A DNA stretch of 6,711 bases from Planctomycetota bacterium (GTDB lineage: Bacteria > Planctomycetota > Brocadiia > SM23-32): positions 1 to 6,711 of the forward strand of contig JAGXLK010000126.1 in the NCBI GenBank assembly GCA_018334735.1, given 5' to 3'. Position numbers and translations under genes: made by a program. Positions 1-6,478 of this stretch are shown one piece after another (positions within the stretch are counted from its first letter, which is position 1; the number at the start of each line of letters is the position of its first letter). A model generated the notes under the pieces. That model saw only the letters and a program-made list of their open reading frames with translations, made no database searches and was not told where the DNA came from.

Positions 1-402
1 CCGAGGGGGGATCGATACGTTTTCTTTGATGAGATTAGTGATAGTTATTACTTGGTATCCAACGGGAAAGCTCCAAGCCAATTGTTTGGCGAAGATATCG
101 ATAGCAAAATGATTTCCGACCTTAAGTGGTTTCCTGGTGGTGACAAGTTGCTGTTCGCGAAGCACCAAGATGATTTGAATGAGGTTTGTGTACTGAACGT
201 TCGGACCGGAAAGTTCTATTCAGTTATGCATGCCCCTGAGCTCCCGGCTGTCGTACCGGTGGCTGACCGACAGCTGTTGTGTAACGACGGTTCGTCGGTA
301 TGGATTGTAAATACTGATGGAGAGCGTAAACGTTTACTGTCTTTTCCGAAAGAGATTCAGTCGAGGATTAACAGCATTTCATCCAGCGAAACGTCTGGGT
401 GA
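1..402 (+). CDS. C-terminal part of a TolB/WD40-like (PD40) beta-propeller protein, 5' end outside window
   Basis: The frame is open from base 1, so the gene begins upstream and only about 133 C-terminal residues are visible. The TTG at 52 is an arbitrary internal codon, not a credible start. The sequence has the texture of TolB/PD40 beta-propeller blades: a strand with FPGGDKLLFAKHQDD followed by VCVLNVRTGK, then a second partial blade ending SVWIVNTDGERKRLL. These match the usual 'W(S)PDG..L.F.S......I..ld..tG' pattern by eye. Such blades act as interaction surfaces in periplasmic or cytoplasmic proteins; the specific partner cannot be told, and no signal peptide or other domain is in view. 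The stop is TGA at 400-402. A coding-looking stretch continues in frame 2 (401-493), so the true C-terminus is uncertain. No clear terminator follows. The fold is fairly sure; the function is unknown. Confidence 0.6.
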   Translation, partial: PRGDRYVFFDEISDSYYLVSNGKAPSQLFGEDIDSKMISDLKWFPGGDKLLFAKHQDDLNEVCVLNVRTGKFYSVMHAPELPAVVPVADRQLLCNDGSSVWIVNTDGERKRLLSFPKEIQSRINSISSSETSG

Positions 403-623
403 ATATGCGCCACAGACGCCCATTACCCTGGGCCAAGACGGATTCTACAGGGGGGGCTTTCGTAGGGGAGGAGATTCAGCTGCAGAAAACTGAACAGCTG
501 AAACAAGCAAGCGAAAGGTGATATTTTCCAATGGAGACTGGCCCTTTGTTTGTTATGCTTCAGACGGAATTGGACATTTCCTCTTCGGGAATTAGTATGT
601 AGTTTACCCGAAAGAAGCGCCCT

Positions 624-860
624 ATGGCCAAGCGCAGAAACTTCTCGGGAAAAAAGAAAGTCGAAATCCTCCGGCGACACCTGCTGGAGAACGAGCCGGT
701 CTCCGATATCTGCGACCAGTACGATCTGAATCCCAATCTTTTCTACCGCTGGCAGAAACGTTTTTTTGAGCAGGGAGCGGCGGTTATTAAAGACGTGAGA
801 CCTTCCCGCTGCAAGGGGCGGGGCATCCTTTTGAGTGTGTCAGCTCTCGGTGCAGGTTGA
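624..860 (+). pseudogene. truncated transposase OrfA (IS3/IS911-type helix-turn-helix protein)
   Basis: Starts at ATG 624 with MAKRRNFSGKKKVEILRR. Residues about 6-52 look like the HTH_Tnp_1/IS911 OrfA DNA-binding domain: a basic N-terminus, then VSDICDQYDLNPNLFYRWQKRFFEQGA, where the 'S.iC..y.l.p..fyrWqk.ffe.Ga' pattern is the recognition helix-turn-helix and its flank. In intact elements OrfA binds the terminal repeats and is fused to OrfB by frameshifting. Here the family pattern ends at about residue 52 (near base 780). The remaining 26 residues (VIKDVRPSRC to the end) look unrelated and rich in Arg, Gly and Ser. No DDE integrase frame follows in the next kilobase. No strong ribosome-binding site precedes the ATG. 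It is most likely a non-functional remnant; a small stand-alone HTH protein is the less likely alternative. Confidence 0.55.
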
Positions 861-871
861 ACCATAAAGAT

Positions 872-909
872 CCCCACCGCAAGGATTGGGTGTTTTCTGT
901 TTGCGGGGG
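872..909. repeat. imperfect inverted repeat / hairpin
   Basis: Arm 872-883 (CCCCACCGCAAG) pairs with 900-909 (TTTGCGGGGG). Ten pairs form, one a G-T wobble, with A876 bulged and a 16-base loop. It lies inside the presumed IS remnant. No T tract follows, so it is not a typical terminator. Confidence 0.4.
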
Positions 910-926
910 CGGAGACTCGAGTTCAG

Positions 927-963
927 CTGAGGGCGCTCCCGTCAGGGTAAATGTCTTTTTTTT
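927..963 (+). other. hairpin followed by a T8 tract (weak terminator-like)
   Basis: CTGAGGG (927-933) pairs with CCC-G-TCAG (938-945), with loop CGCT and G941 bulged. A run of eight T residues lies at 956-963. The T run begins ten bases after the stem, too far for a standard intrinsic terminator, so this is recorded as a hairpin only with a possible terminator role. Confidence 0.25.
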
Positions 964-1001
964 GCTTTTCGGATGGGCGAGTAGACCGTGCGTACAAAAA
1001 A

Positions 1002-1066
1002 GCCCTGAAATTCACACGTAAAGGTTTCACCAACATAACCTTATAATAATTATTGCCCTGAATTCA
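1002..1066. repeat. short imperfect direct repeat flanking an AT-rich segment
   Basis: GCCCTGAAATTCA at 1002-1014 recurs as GCCCTGAATTCA at 1055-1066, identical except for one missing A. The 40 bases between are AT-rich at their right end and include a perfect TATAAT at 1042-1047, but no reasonable -35 box at 16-18 bases upstream. The repeat could be a duplication scar or chance. Confidence 0.3.
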
Positions 1067-1535
1067 TGAAATATCCGGGCCAGGGGGCGGTAAAGCCGGG
1101 TCTGCTGAGCCGGTTCACAGGCTGGAGCCTCCTCCGCATGAGGCTATGGAGCCCAAGGAGCCTGTGGTACATGGTAGCCAGTAGGCAGGGGTCGGGATCA
1201 GCGACGGCGGGCCGACGGATTAAACGGCTACAAACGAACACCGAACATCGGACAGCCAAGATCGAACTTCGAGATGGTACGGCAAACGGCCGAGCCCCTG
1301 AAGGGACTCACTACGAACCTGACACTGATTACGCAGCTTGTGCTCAATGCGCGGACGTGCAATTTGGCGGAGCGTGCTTGTAGTAGCCCGCTTCAGCGGT
1401 CCGTGGGTGTGACGAAAGTGATGCAGACAGATGGCGTCTCAAAGTCGTGCGGAGCGACGAGCAGGGAGTACAAGCTTGTTCACCAGTGAACCCGGATTCG
1501 GAGGGTGTAATGTGGTGGGGGCGCTCATTTATTGT
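1055..1535 (+). ncRNA. candidate structured RNA, possibly the 5' domains of a decayed group II intron
   Basis: This stretch holds no convincing protein gene; the overlapping open frames are short, in several frames and rich in Arg, Ser and Gly. It is dense in complementary arms that nest without conflict. 1094-1099 pairs with 1110-1115. CACAGGCT 1116-1123 pairs with AGCCTGTG 1159-1166 and encloses AGCCTC/GAGGCT 1126-1131/1140-1145. GTAGCC 1174-1179 pairs with GGCTAC 1226-1231 and encloses GTCGG/CCGAC 1191-1195/1212-1216. Further small hairpins lie at 1241-1251, 1292-1309 (UGAA loop), 1388-1399 (UUCA loop), 1444-1458 and 1478-1491. Two wordings, GATGGTACGG near 1273 and the CACCAGTGAACC area near 1481, resemble domain I of bacterial group II introns as I recall them. 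No reverse transcriptase and no domain V hairpin is present, so any intron would be a 5' fragment. The strand is assigned from that resemblance. Structure is moderately supported; the intron identity is a guess. Confidence 0.4.
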
Positions 1536-1570
1536 GCGACCGGGGGATTGGCCTGGATATCGTCATGAGC

Positions 1571-2878
1571 TCAGGCCTGATCGACGTTTATGCTCATCAG
1601 GAATTCGGCATTGTTCTGGGTTTGTTCCAGGCGTCCTTTCAGCACTTCAATGCCTTCCACGGGGGAGAGGTCATTGAGCATTCTGTGGAGCAGGCGCACG
1701 CGTTTTAATTCTTCGGGGTCCATGAGAAGTTCTTCCCGCCGTGTCCCGCTCTGGGTGACATCGATCGCGGGGAAGATCCGTCGGTCGGCGAGTGCGCGGT
1801 CCAGATGCAGTTCCATGTTACCGGTCGCTTTGAATTCTTCGTAGATCACTTCGTCCATCTTGCTGCCGGTTTTGACCAGAGCGGTTCCGATGATCGTGAG
1901 GCTTCCGCCTTCTTCAATGTTTCGGGCGCTGCCGAGGAACTTTTTCGGTTTTTGCAGCGCGGTTGATTCCACACCGCCACTGAGGATACGCCCGCTGTGG
2001 GGCACTTCGTTATTGTGGGCGCGGGCCAGGCGCGTGATCGAATCGAGGAATATGATAACGTCCTGCTCGTATTCGACCATACGGCGGGCCTTCTCAAGGA
2101 CCATATTAGTGACCTGGATGTGGCGTTTCGGGGGTTCATCGAACGTCGAACTGATCACTTCTGCGGCAGGGACTGTTCGGCGCATGTCGGTTACTTCTTC
2201 AGGCCGTTCATCAATGAGCAGAATAATGACGTACGCGTCGGGATGATTGTCCAGAATGCCGTTGGCCATCATTTGCATCAGGACAGTTTTTCCTGTTCGG
2301 GGGGCCGCGACGATCATTCCGCGCTGACCTTTCCCGATAGGGGTTACCATGTCGATGATGCGGGTTTCGATACGATCCGGTTCCGTCTCAAGCATGAGAC
2401 GTTCCTCTGGATGAAGAGGGGTCAGGTCTTCGAAAAGCGCGATTTCGTTTATTTTCTCCGGGCTTTCGAAGTTAACAGCCTCGACTTTGAGGAGGGCAAA
2501 ATAATGCTCATTATCTTTGGGTGGTCGGATTTGACCTGAGACGACATGACCGGTACGGAGACCAAATCGCCTGATCTGGCTTGGTGATACATAGATATCG
2601 TCCGGACTGGGCATATAGCTGTAGTCGGGCGAGCGAAGAAAACCGAACCCTTCGGGAAGGACTTCCAGCACGCCTTCGCCGTACATGGCGCCATTACTTT
2701 TGACCCCGGCCTTCAAAATTTTGAAGACCAGTTCTTGTTTCTTCAACCCTGTGAAATTATTGATGCCCTGGTCGCGGGCGATTTCCTGCAATTCTTTAAT
2801 AGTTTTCTTTTGCAGGGCTTCGATGTGAAAGCCCCCGCTTGAATTCTTTGACTTTTTGCTTGAGTCTGTCTTTCCCAC
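1571..2878 (-). CDS. rho: transcription termination factor Rho
   Basis: 435 residues, close to the usual Rho length of about 420, with no long insertion. Rho is the hexameric RNA helicase that loads on unstructured nascent RNA and uses ATP to end transcription. Domains in order: a short Lys/Ser-rich tail; Rho_N helical domain (about 18-57); cold-shock-type primary RNA-binding domain (about 68-138, with [15 protein letters not shown] and [18 protein letters not shown]); and the RecA-like ATPase. In the ATPase: Walker A APRTGKT 192-198; [12 protein letters not shown] 223-234; Walker B-like [17 protein letters not shown] 273-289; Q-loop region [13 protein letters not shown] 300-312; R-loop [13 protein letters not shown] 337-349; and SGTR 377-380 carrying the arginine finger. 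All key residues are present. The start is GTG at 2876-2878, chosen for AAGGAGG six bases upstream. It is the last gene of the polA-coaE-rho run, 75 bases after coaE. No T-tract hairpin follows its stop. Confidence 0.97.
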   Translation of the reverse strand: MGKTDSSKKSKNSSGGFHIEALQKKTIKELQEIARDQGINNFTGLKKQELVFKILKAGVKSNGAMYGEGVLEVLPEGFGFLRSPDYSYMPSPDDIYVSPSQIRRFGLRTGHVVSGQIRPPKDNEHYFALLKVEAVNFESPEKINEIALFEDLTPLHPEERLMLETEPDRIETRIIDMVTPIGKGQRGMIVAAPRTGKTVLMQMMANGILDNHPDAYVIILLIDERPEEVTDMRRTVPAAEVISSTFDEPPKRHIQVTNMVLEKARRMVEYEQDVIIFLDSITRLARAHNNEVPHSGRILSGGVESTALQKPKKFLGSARNIEEGGSLTIIGTALVKTGSKMDEVIYEEFKATGNMELHLDRALADRRIFPAIDVTQSGTRREELLMDPEELKRVRLLHRMLNDLSPVEGIEVLKGRLEQTQNNAEFLMSINVDQA

Positions 2879-2891
2879 TGATTTCCTCCTT
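2879..2891 (-). promoter_or_regulatory. strong Shine-Dalgarno fixing the GTG start of rho
   Basis: On the minus strand AAGGAGG (2891-2885) is followed by AAATCA and then GTG. The full anti-16S core with a six-base spacer decides in favour of the GTG start. It is much stronger than anything before polA or coaE, which suggests independent, efficient initiation of rho. Confidence 0.8.
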
Positions 2892-2909
2892 CGGAGTTGT
2901 TTCCTGCCG

Positions 2910-2946
2910 GTCCCCGACAGCCTTTTTTGACACGGCCTATGGGGAC
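2910..2946 (-). promoter_or_regulatory. hairpin in the coaE-rho intergenic leader
   Basis: In the minus-strand transcript GTCCCC (2946-2941) pairs with GGGGAC (2915-2910). Inside it GGCC (2937-2934) pairs with GGCT (2922-2919), counting one G-U pair. The loop contains six A residues. There is no T tract, so it is not an intrinsic terminator. It sits 19 bases before the rho Shine-Dalgarno and could affect translation, RNA stability or processing between coaE and rho. Rho is known to be autoregulated by attenuation in enterobacteria; a similar role here is only inference. Confidence 0.35.
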
Positions 2947-2953
2947 GTACAAT

Positions 2954-3580
2954 TCAACAATTTAGCTTCTGTTTAAGTTGGTTAGAAAGTTGTTTGACGG
3001 CGCGTCGAAGGGCGCGCTCATTACCTGAGTTCTCGACGATATAGTCAGCCAGCTCTTTTTTCTGTGCTGGATCGATTTGAAGGCTTTCTCGTTTGGCCAG
3101 TTCCTCAGATTCCCAATTTCGCTGTTTCTTTGCCCGCTGGCGGCGTTCTTCCAGGGGGCTGTTAATAAAAACCAGATCGGTGCACTGTTCACGGTGCAAA
3201 TCAGTTTCAATCAGCAGGGCGGCATCCAAAACCACCGGTTTGTTGGTTTCACGTATTTGATTTTTTATTTTTCTGAGAATGATTGGGTGGACGATCTCGT
3301 TGAGTTTTTCGAGATCATCGCGCGATTGAAAGGCAATTTGCCCGAGTTTTTCCCGGTCAATCTCTCCGGCATCACCGAGTATTTGATCTCCAAATATTTT
3401 CACGAGCCGGGTGCGGACCTCGCGTCTCTTCAAAACTTCGTGGCCCAGCATGTCAGCATCGATTCTGCAAAAACCTTCCTCTTCAAGCATTTTTGCCACT
3501 GTTGTTTTGCCGCTACAAAGGCCTCCCAAAATGCCCACAACTGGCTTTGATTGGCTTTTTGAGGTTTTTTGGGAGGGCAT
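2954..3580 (-). CDS. coaE: dephospho-CoA kinase
   Basis: 208 residues, the normal length for CoaE (about 200), which phosphorylates the 3'-hydroxyl of dephospho-CoA with ATP in the last step of coenzyme A synthesis in the cytosol. Seen: beta strand VVGILGG and P-loop GGLCSGKT (19-26); DAD (41-43) at the dephospho-CoA site; VHP (97-99); LDAALLIE (118-125), corresponding to the family's L-D-x-P-L-L-F-E strand; and a lid and C-terminal part with RAKKQRNWESEELAKRESLQ (149-168) and ADYIVENSGN (178-187). The P-loop has Cys where most members have Gly, Ala or similar, and the strand lacks the usual Pro; neither removes a catalytic residue. The start ATG at 3580 overlaps the TAA of the restored polA frame as TAATG, implying translational coupling. 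No strong ribosome-binding site is seen, only a loose GGGAAGAAG. A basic N-terminal extension of about 12 residues precedes the first strand. Confidence 0.95.
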   Translation of the reverse strand: MPSQKTSKSQSKPVVGILGGLCSGKTTVAKMLEEEGFCRIDADMLGHEVLKRREVRTRLVKIFGDQILGDAGEIDREKLGQIAFQSRDDLEKLNEIVHPIILRKIKNQIRETNKPVVLDAALLIETDLHREQCTDLVFINSPLEERRQRAKKQRNWESEELAKRESLQIDPAQKKELADYIVENSGNERALRRAVKQLSNQLKQKLNC

Positions 3581-3657
3581 TATTTTGCTTCTTCCCAGTT
3601 TTTACCAGCGGTGGCATCGACCTTGAGAGGTACTGATAGCTCCATCGCGCCCATCAT
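3580..3657 (-). pseudogene. polA: displaced C-terminal tail of DNA polymerase I in the -1 frame
   Basis: After the premature TGA (3656-3654), the -1 frame reads MMGAMELSVPL through NWEEAK and then TAA (3582-3580). This is the expected end of a family A polymerase, where the C-terminus normally runs '..MeGAmeL.VPL.vd...G.nW.eAk'. Joining VVK to this tail through GAA would give a PolA of about 918 residues, close to the 928 of the E. coli enzyme. Adding one base near 3657-3662 (for example AAGAAATG to AAGGAAATG) restores the frame. The ATG at 3657 overlaps the premature stop as ATGA, so a separate 25-residue peptide by re-initiation is formally possible, but the homology argues for one broken gene. 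Confidence 0.8.
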
Positions 3658-6335
3658 TTCTTGACCACAAAATGTCGAACAGCGTCAAGTTCAGGGTCGG
3701 GAACTTCAAACAGCAATTCGTCATGGATCTGTACGAGCATGCGGCTCTGCTGGCTGATTTGCGGTAGAGCCTTGTATATCGAAATCATGGCCAATTTGAT
3801 AAGATCAGCGGCCGAGCCCTGAATCACGCTGTTGACGGCTATTCTTTCGGCAGCGCTTCGGACCTGCCCGCTGCTTCGGATGCCTTTGATGGCGCGTCGC
3901 CGACCCGCAAGCGTGCGAACATAACCATTCTCTCGGGCTTGCGAGACGGTTTTCCCTATAAATGTTTTTACACGCGGATATCGTTCAAAATAGCTATCGA
4001 TAAATTTCTGGGCCTCCGGGACGGGAACCCCGATCGATTTGCTCAATCCATAGGCGCTCTGCCCGTAAACGATTCCGAAATTGACGGCTTTTGCTTTCTG
4101 GCGCATCTCTTTTGTCACGGTTTTTTCGGAGATATCGTTTATTTGCGCGGCGACAAAACTGTGAATATCTCGATCTTCGCGAAATGCCTTTCTGAGCGTT
4201 TCATCTTCGGAACAATGGGCCAGGACTCGCAGCTCAACCTGTGAGTAATCGGCTCCCAGCAGGGACATAGAAGAGTCAGCAGGGACAAACGCGCGTCGAA
4301 TTCGACGCCCGAGTTCTGTGCGAACGGGAATATTCTGCAGATTCGGATCGCTGCTGGAAAGCCGTCCTGTCGCCGTAGCGCTCTGATTAAAAGAGGTGTG
4401 GAGACGGCCTGTTTTGGGGTTGACTATTTTCAGCAGGGCGTCCGCGTAGGTGCTCTTGAGTTTGTTGAGTTCACGGTACTCGAGCAAATATTCCGCGACC
4501 TCATGGTCTTGAGCCAGAGCTGTCAGAACATCGCTCGCGGTTGAATAGCCGGTGGTGCGTTTTTTGCCTTTTGGAGGGGGCAGTTCCATTTCATCGAAAA
4601 GCACTGTGCTGAGTTGTTTGGGCGAATTAACATTGAACTCTCTGCCGGCTTTCTCGAATATCTTTTGTTCCAGGGATTTGACCCGTGTTTCGAGCTCTTC
4701 CTGCATTTTTTCCAGACAATCCTGATCGATTTTAATACCATGCCATTCCATATCAGCGAGCACGGAGATGAGAGGCAATTCGAGTTTTTGGAAAAGGTGC
4801 ATCAGTTCTTGTTTTTCCAACAGCGGCATCAGTCTTTCCGAAAGTCTGTAGGCGATGTCAGCATCTTCGCAGGCATAAGGAGCTACTTTTTCGACAGGAA
4901 CCTCATCCATTCGGTCGTGTTCTTGCTTTTTGCCGATCAGTTCTTTGATGGGAACGGGCCGATAGTTCAGATGACGCCGGGCGAGTGAGTCGAGGCTGTG
5001 GCTTCGTTCGGCGGGTTGAAGCAGATAGCTGGCCAGCATTGTGTCGCAAACAATGCCGTTGAGTTGAATATCGTATGCTTTCAAAATAAGCATATCGTAT
5101 TTCAAATTTTGTCCGATAATGCCAATATCCGGATCTTCCAGGAGTGGTTGGAGTGCGGCGAGTGCCTTTTCCCTGGTGCACAGTTTCTCCTGCGGCGGCC
5201 CCGCGACCGCGACATACGAGCCCTTTTTCTCTTCCCAGCTCAGGGCAATTCCCACGATTTCCGCTTCATGTGGCTCGAGACTGGTGGTTTCGAGATCGAA
5301 TGAAAAAGGGGCGTTCTCTCGCAGTTGCCGAACGAGAACATCCAGTTTGTCGTCTGAAATAATCGTTTCGTAGACAATTTCCGTTGTTTCGATTGACTCC
5401 GGTTCGGCGATGTCCGTTGCTTCGCTTTCCGTCTCAAAAAGGTTGCCCTGTCGGGTTGTGGTTTGGCCCGAGACAGAACCGCTGGGGTTATCATCCATAA
5501 ACGATTCGAATCCCAGGGCACGATAAAATTCGTTCAGTTCTTGCCCGTTTTGTTTTTCGATAGCGCAGGCCTTGAGATCCAGATCGAGGGGCACGGAACA
5601 ATCGATTGTGACGAGTTTCCTGCTCAGTTCGACCTGGTCGCGGTTTTCATCGAGTTTTTCACGAATATTATCGCTTGAGACTTCCTCCAGATTTTCGTAC
5701 AGATTTTCGACTGTCCCGAATTTTTCAATAAGTTTGACAGCCGTCTTTGGACCGATTCCATAGACCCCTGGTATGTTATCGCTTGTATCGCCGGAAAGGG
5801 CCATCATTTCGACTATTTGCCAGGGTTGGACACCACGTTTTTCTTTCAGGCCTTCAGGATCCAGCATTTCTTCTCGGCTTTTGTGAATGTGCAGGACTTT
5901 GGTGTTGTTATCGATGAGTTGTTCCGCGTCTTTGTCCGTTGTCACCAGGACCGATTCCAGTCCTTTTTCAGACGCCCTTGCAGCAGCCGCCCCCAGGACA
6001 TCGTCGGCTTCATAATTTTCCACGAGAAGCTGGGGTGTATTCTTTTTTTTCAGCATTTCCTTGATAACTGGAATTTGGCGCTGAAGGGGATCGGGCATTG
6101 GTTTCCGGGTTGCTTTATATTCTTCGTAAATTTCATGGCGGAACACTTTTCCCGGGGGGTCAAAAACCACGGCAAGGTAGTCTGGATTGTAATCATCTTC
6201 AATTTTGTGAAGGAGGCGTGCAAAGCCATAGACGGCGTTGACAGGTTCCCCATCTGGTCCTGTCAGGCCGCGAATTGCATAGAAAACCTGGTGGATGTGG
6301 GCGTATGCGTCGATGAGGAAAAGTGTTTCAGGCAT
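3654..6335 (-). CDS. polA: DNA polymerase I, complete except for a frame break before the last ~25 residues
   Basis: 893 residues in this frame. PolA fills gaps and removes RNA primers in replication and repair. The 5' nuclease domain (1 to about 280) has D9, VVFD 56-59, EADD 109-112, TTDKD 132-136, SGDTSDNIPG 181-190 and the helix-hairpin-helix at 190-199. An acidic linker covers about 282-325. The 3'-5' exonuclease has FDLET 346-350 (D347, E349), NLKYD 410-414 and YACEDAD 487-493 (Y487, D491), all catalytic positions intact, so it should proofread. The polymerase has motif A DYSQVELR 696-703, O-helix R745, K749, F753 and Y757, and motif C HDE 871-873. Phe at 753 is the common dideoxy-discriminating type. 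The start ATG at 6335 is secure because TAA lies directly upstream in frame; no Shine-Dalgarno precedes it. The frame ends prematurely at TGA 3654-3656, with the conserved tail in the -1 frame. It is first of the polA-coaE-rho run. Confidence 0.95.
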   Translation of the reverse strand: MPETLFLIDAYAHIHQVFYAIRGLTGPDGEPVNAVYGFARLLHKIEDDYNPDYLAVVFDPPGKVFRHEIYEEYKATRKPMPDPLQRQIPVIKEMLKKKNTPQLLVENYEADDVLGAAAARASEKGLESVLVTTDKDAEQLIDNNTKVLHIHKSREEMLDPEGLKEKRGVQPWQIVEMMALSGDTSDNIPGVYGIGPKTAVKLIEKFGTVENLYENLEEVSSDNIREKLDENRDQVELSRKLVTIDCSVPLDLDLKACAIEKQNGQELNEFYRALGFESFMDDNPSGSVSGQTTTRQGNLFETESEATDIAEPESIETTEIVYETIISDDKLDVLVRQLRENAPFSFDLETTSLEPHEAEIVGIALSWEEKKGSYVAVAGPPQEKLCTREKALAALQPLLEDPDIGIIGQNLKYDMLILKAYDIQLNGIVCDTMLASYLLQPAERSHSLDSLARRHLNYRPVPIKELIGKKQEHDRMDEVPVEKVAPYACEDADIAYRLSERLMPLLEKQELMHLFQKLELPLISVLADMEWHGIKIDQDCLEKMQEELETRVKSLEQKIFEKAGREFNVNSPKQLSTVLFDEMELPPPKGKKRTTGYSTASDVLTALAQDHEVAEYLLEYRELNKLKSTYADALLKIVNPKTGRLHTSFNQSATATGRLSSSDPNLQNIPVRTELGRRIRRAFVPADSSMSLLGADYSQVELRVLAHCSEDETLRKAFREDRDIHSFVAAQINDISEKTVTKEMRQKAKAVNFGIVYGQSAYGLSKSIGVPVPEAQKFIDSYFERYPRVKTFIGKTVSQARENGYVRTLAGRRRAIKGIRSSGQVRSAAERIAVNSVIQGSAADLIKLAMISIYKALPQISQQSRMLVQIHDELLFEVPDPELDAVRHFVVKK

Positions 6336-6457
6336 TTAAGATACAGTGAAATGTCGTGGGGTAATTCACAAAAATGCACAAGAGGGCAGCAGCCTCACGG
6401 TGTAGAGCCCCGCGCCTATAATAAGATTTTCATTGTCGATTGGCGCTGGTTTTAGAT

Positions 6458-6478
6458 CCGTCTCCTAAAATGAGACGG
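6458..6478. repeat. perfect 7-bp inverted repeat upstream of polA
   Basis: CCGTCTC (6458-6464) and GAGACGG (6472-6478) flank the loop CTAAAAT. No T tract follows on either strand. It lies about 125 bases upstream of polA and overlaps the stop of a start-less open frame on the minus strand. It could be an operator-like or transcript-end hairpin; no role can be assigned. Confidence 0.4.

Larger units (their letters stand above)
571..955 (+). mobile_element. probable remnant of an IS3-family insertion sequence, internally deleted
   Basis: The stretch contains the beginning of an IS3/IS911-type orfA (624 onward) but no orfB with an integrase catalytic core. At the left, 573-579 reads GACATTT inside TGGACATTTCC. 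At the right, 949-955 reads AAATGTC inside GGGTAAATGTC. These are inverted relative to each other and could be decayed terminal repeats. No target-site duplication is visible at the two edges. Inside the right part, two hairpins are visible (872-883 with 900-909, and 927-933 with 938-945). The transposase fragment is the solid part; the boundaries are a guess from one short inverted match that could be chance. Confidence 0.3.

Noticed and set aside
423..680. 85-codon minus-strand open frame between the beta-propeller gene and orfA
   Set aside because: It overlaps the supported orfA start on the other strand, has no ribosome-binding site and no recognisable motif.
1230..1570. Group II intron domain V
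   Set aside because: I searched by eye for the ~34-base AGC...GTTC hairpin on both strands and found none, so a complete, splicing-competent intron is not claimed.
1066..1677. Overlapping plus-strand open frames (1066-1383, 1274-1489, 1447-1677) as small genes
   Set aside because: They are short, in different frames, overlap one another and have Arg/Ser/Gly-rich non-globular translations. They coincide with a base-paired block that better explains the sequence.
1997..2539. 180-codon plus-strand open frame antisense to rho
   Set aside because: It is a mirror of the highly conserved Rho ATPase coding strand, and the translation shows no recognisable domain.
3077..3550. 157-codon plus-strand open frame antisense to coaE
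   Set aside because: It is a shadow of coaE; the Phe-rich composition is typical of the complement of Lys/Glu-rich coding sequence.
3654..3665. Programmed -1 ribosomal frameshift site in polA
   Set aside because: GTC AAG AAA TGA is not an X XXY YYZ slippery heptamer. No strong downstream stem was found by eye, and polA is not a gene known for programmed shifting.
5817..6455. 212-codon plus-strand open frame antisense to the polA 5' region
   Set aside because: It lies opposite a fully motif-supported PolA frame. Its Phe/Cys-rich translation looks like a reverse-complement shadow, with no domain or ribosome-binding site.
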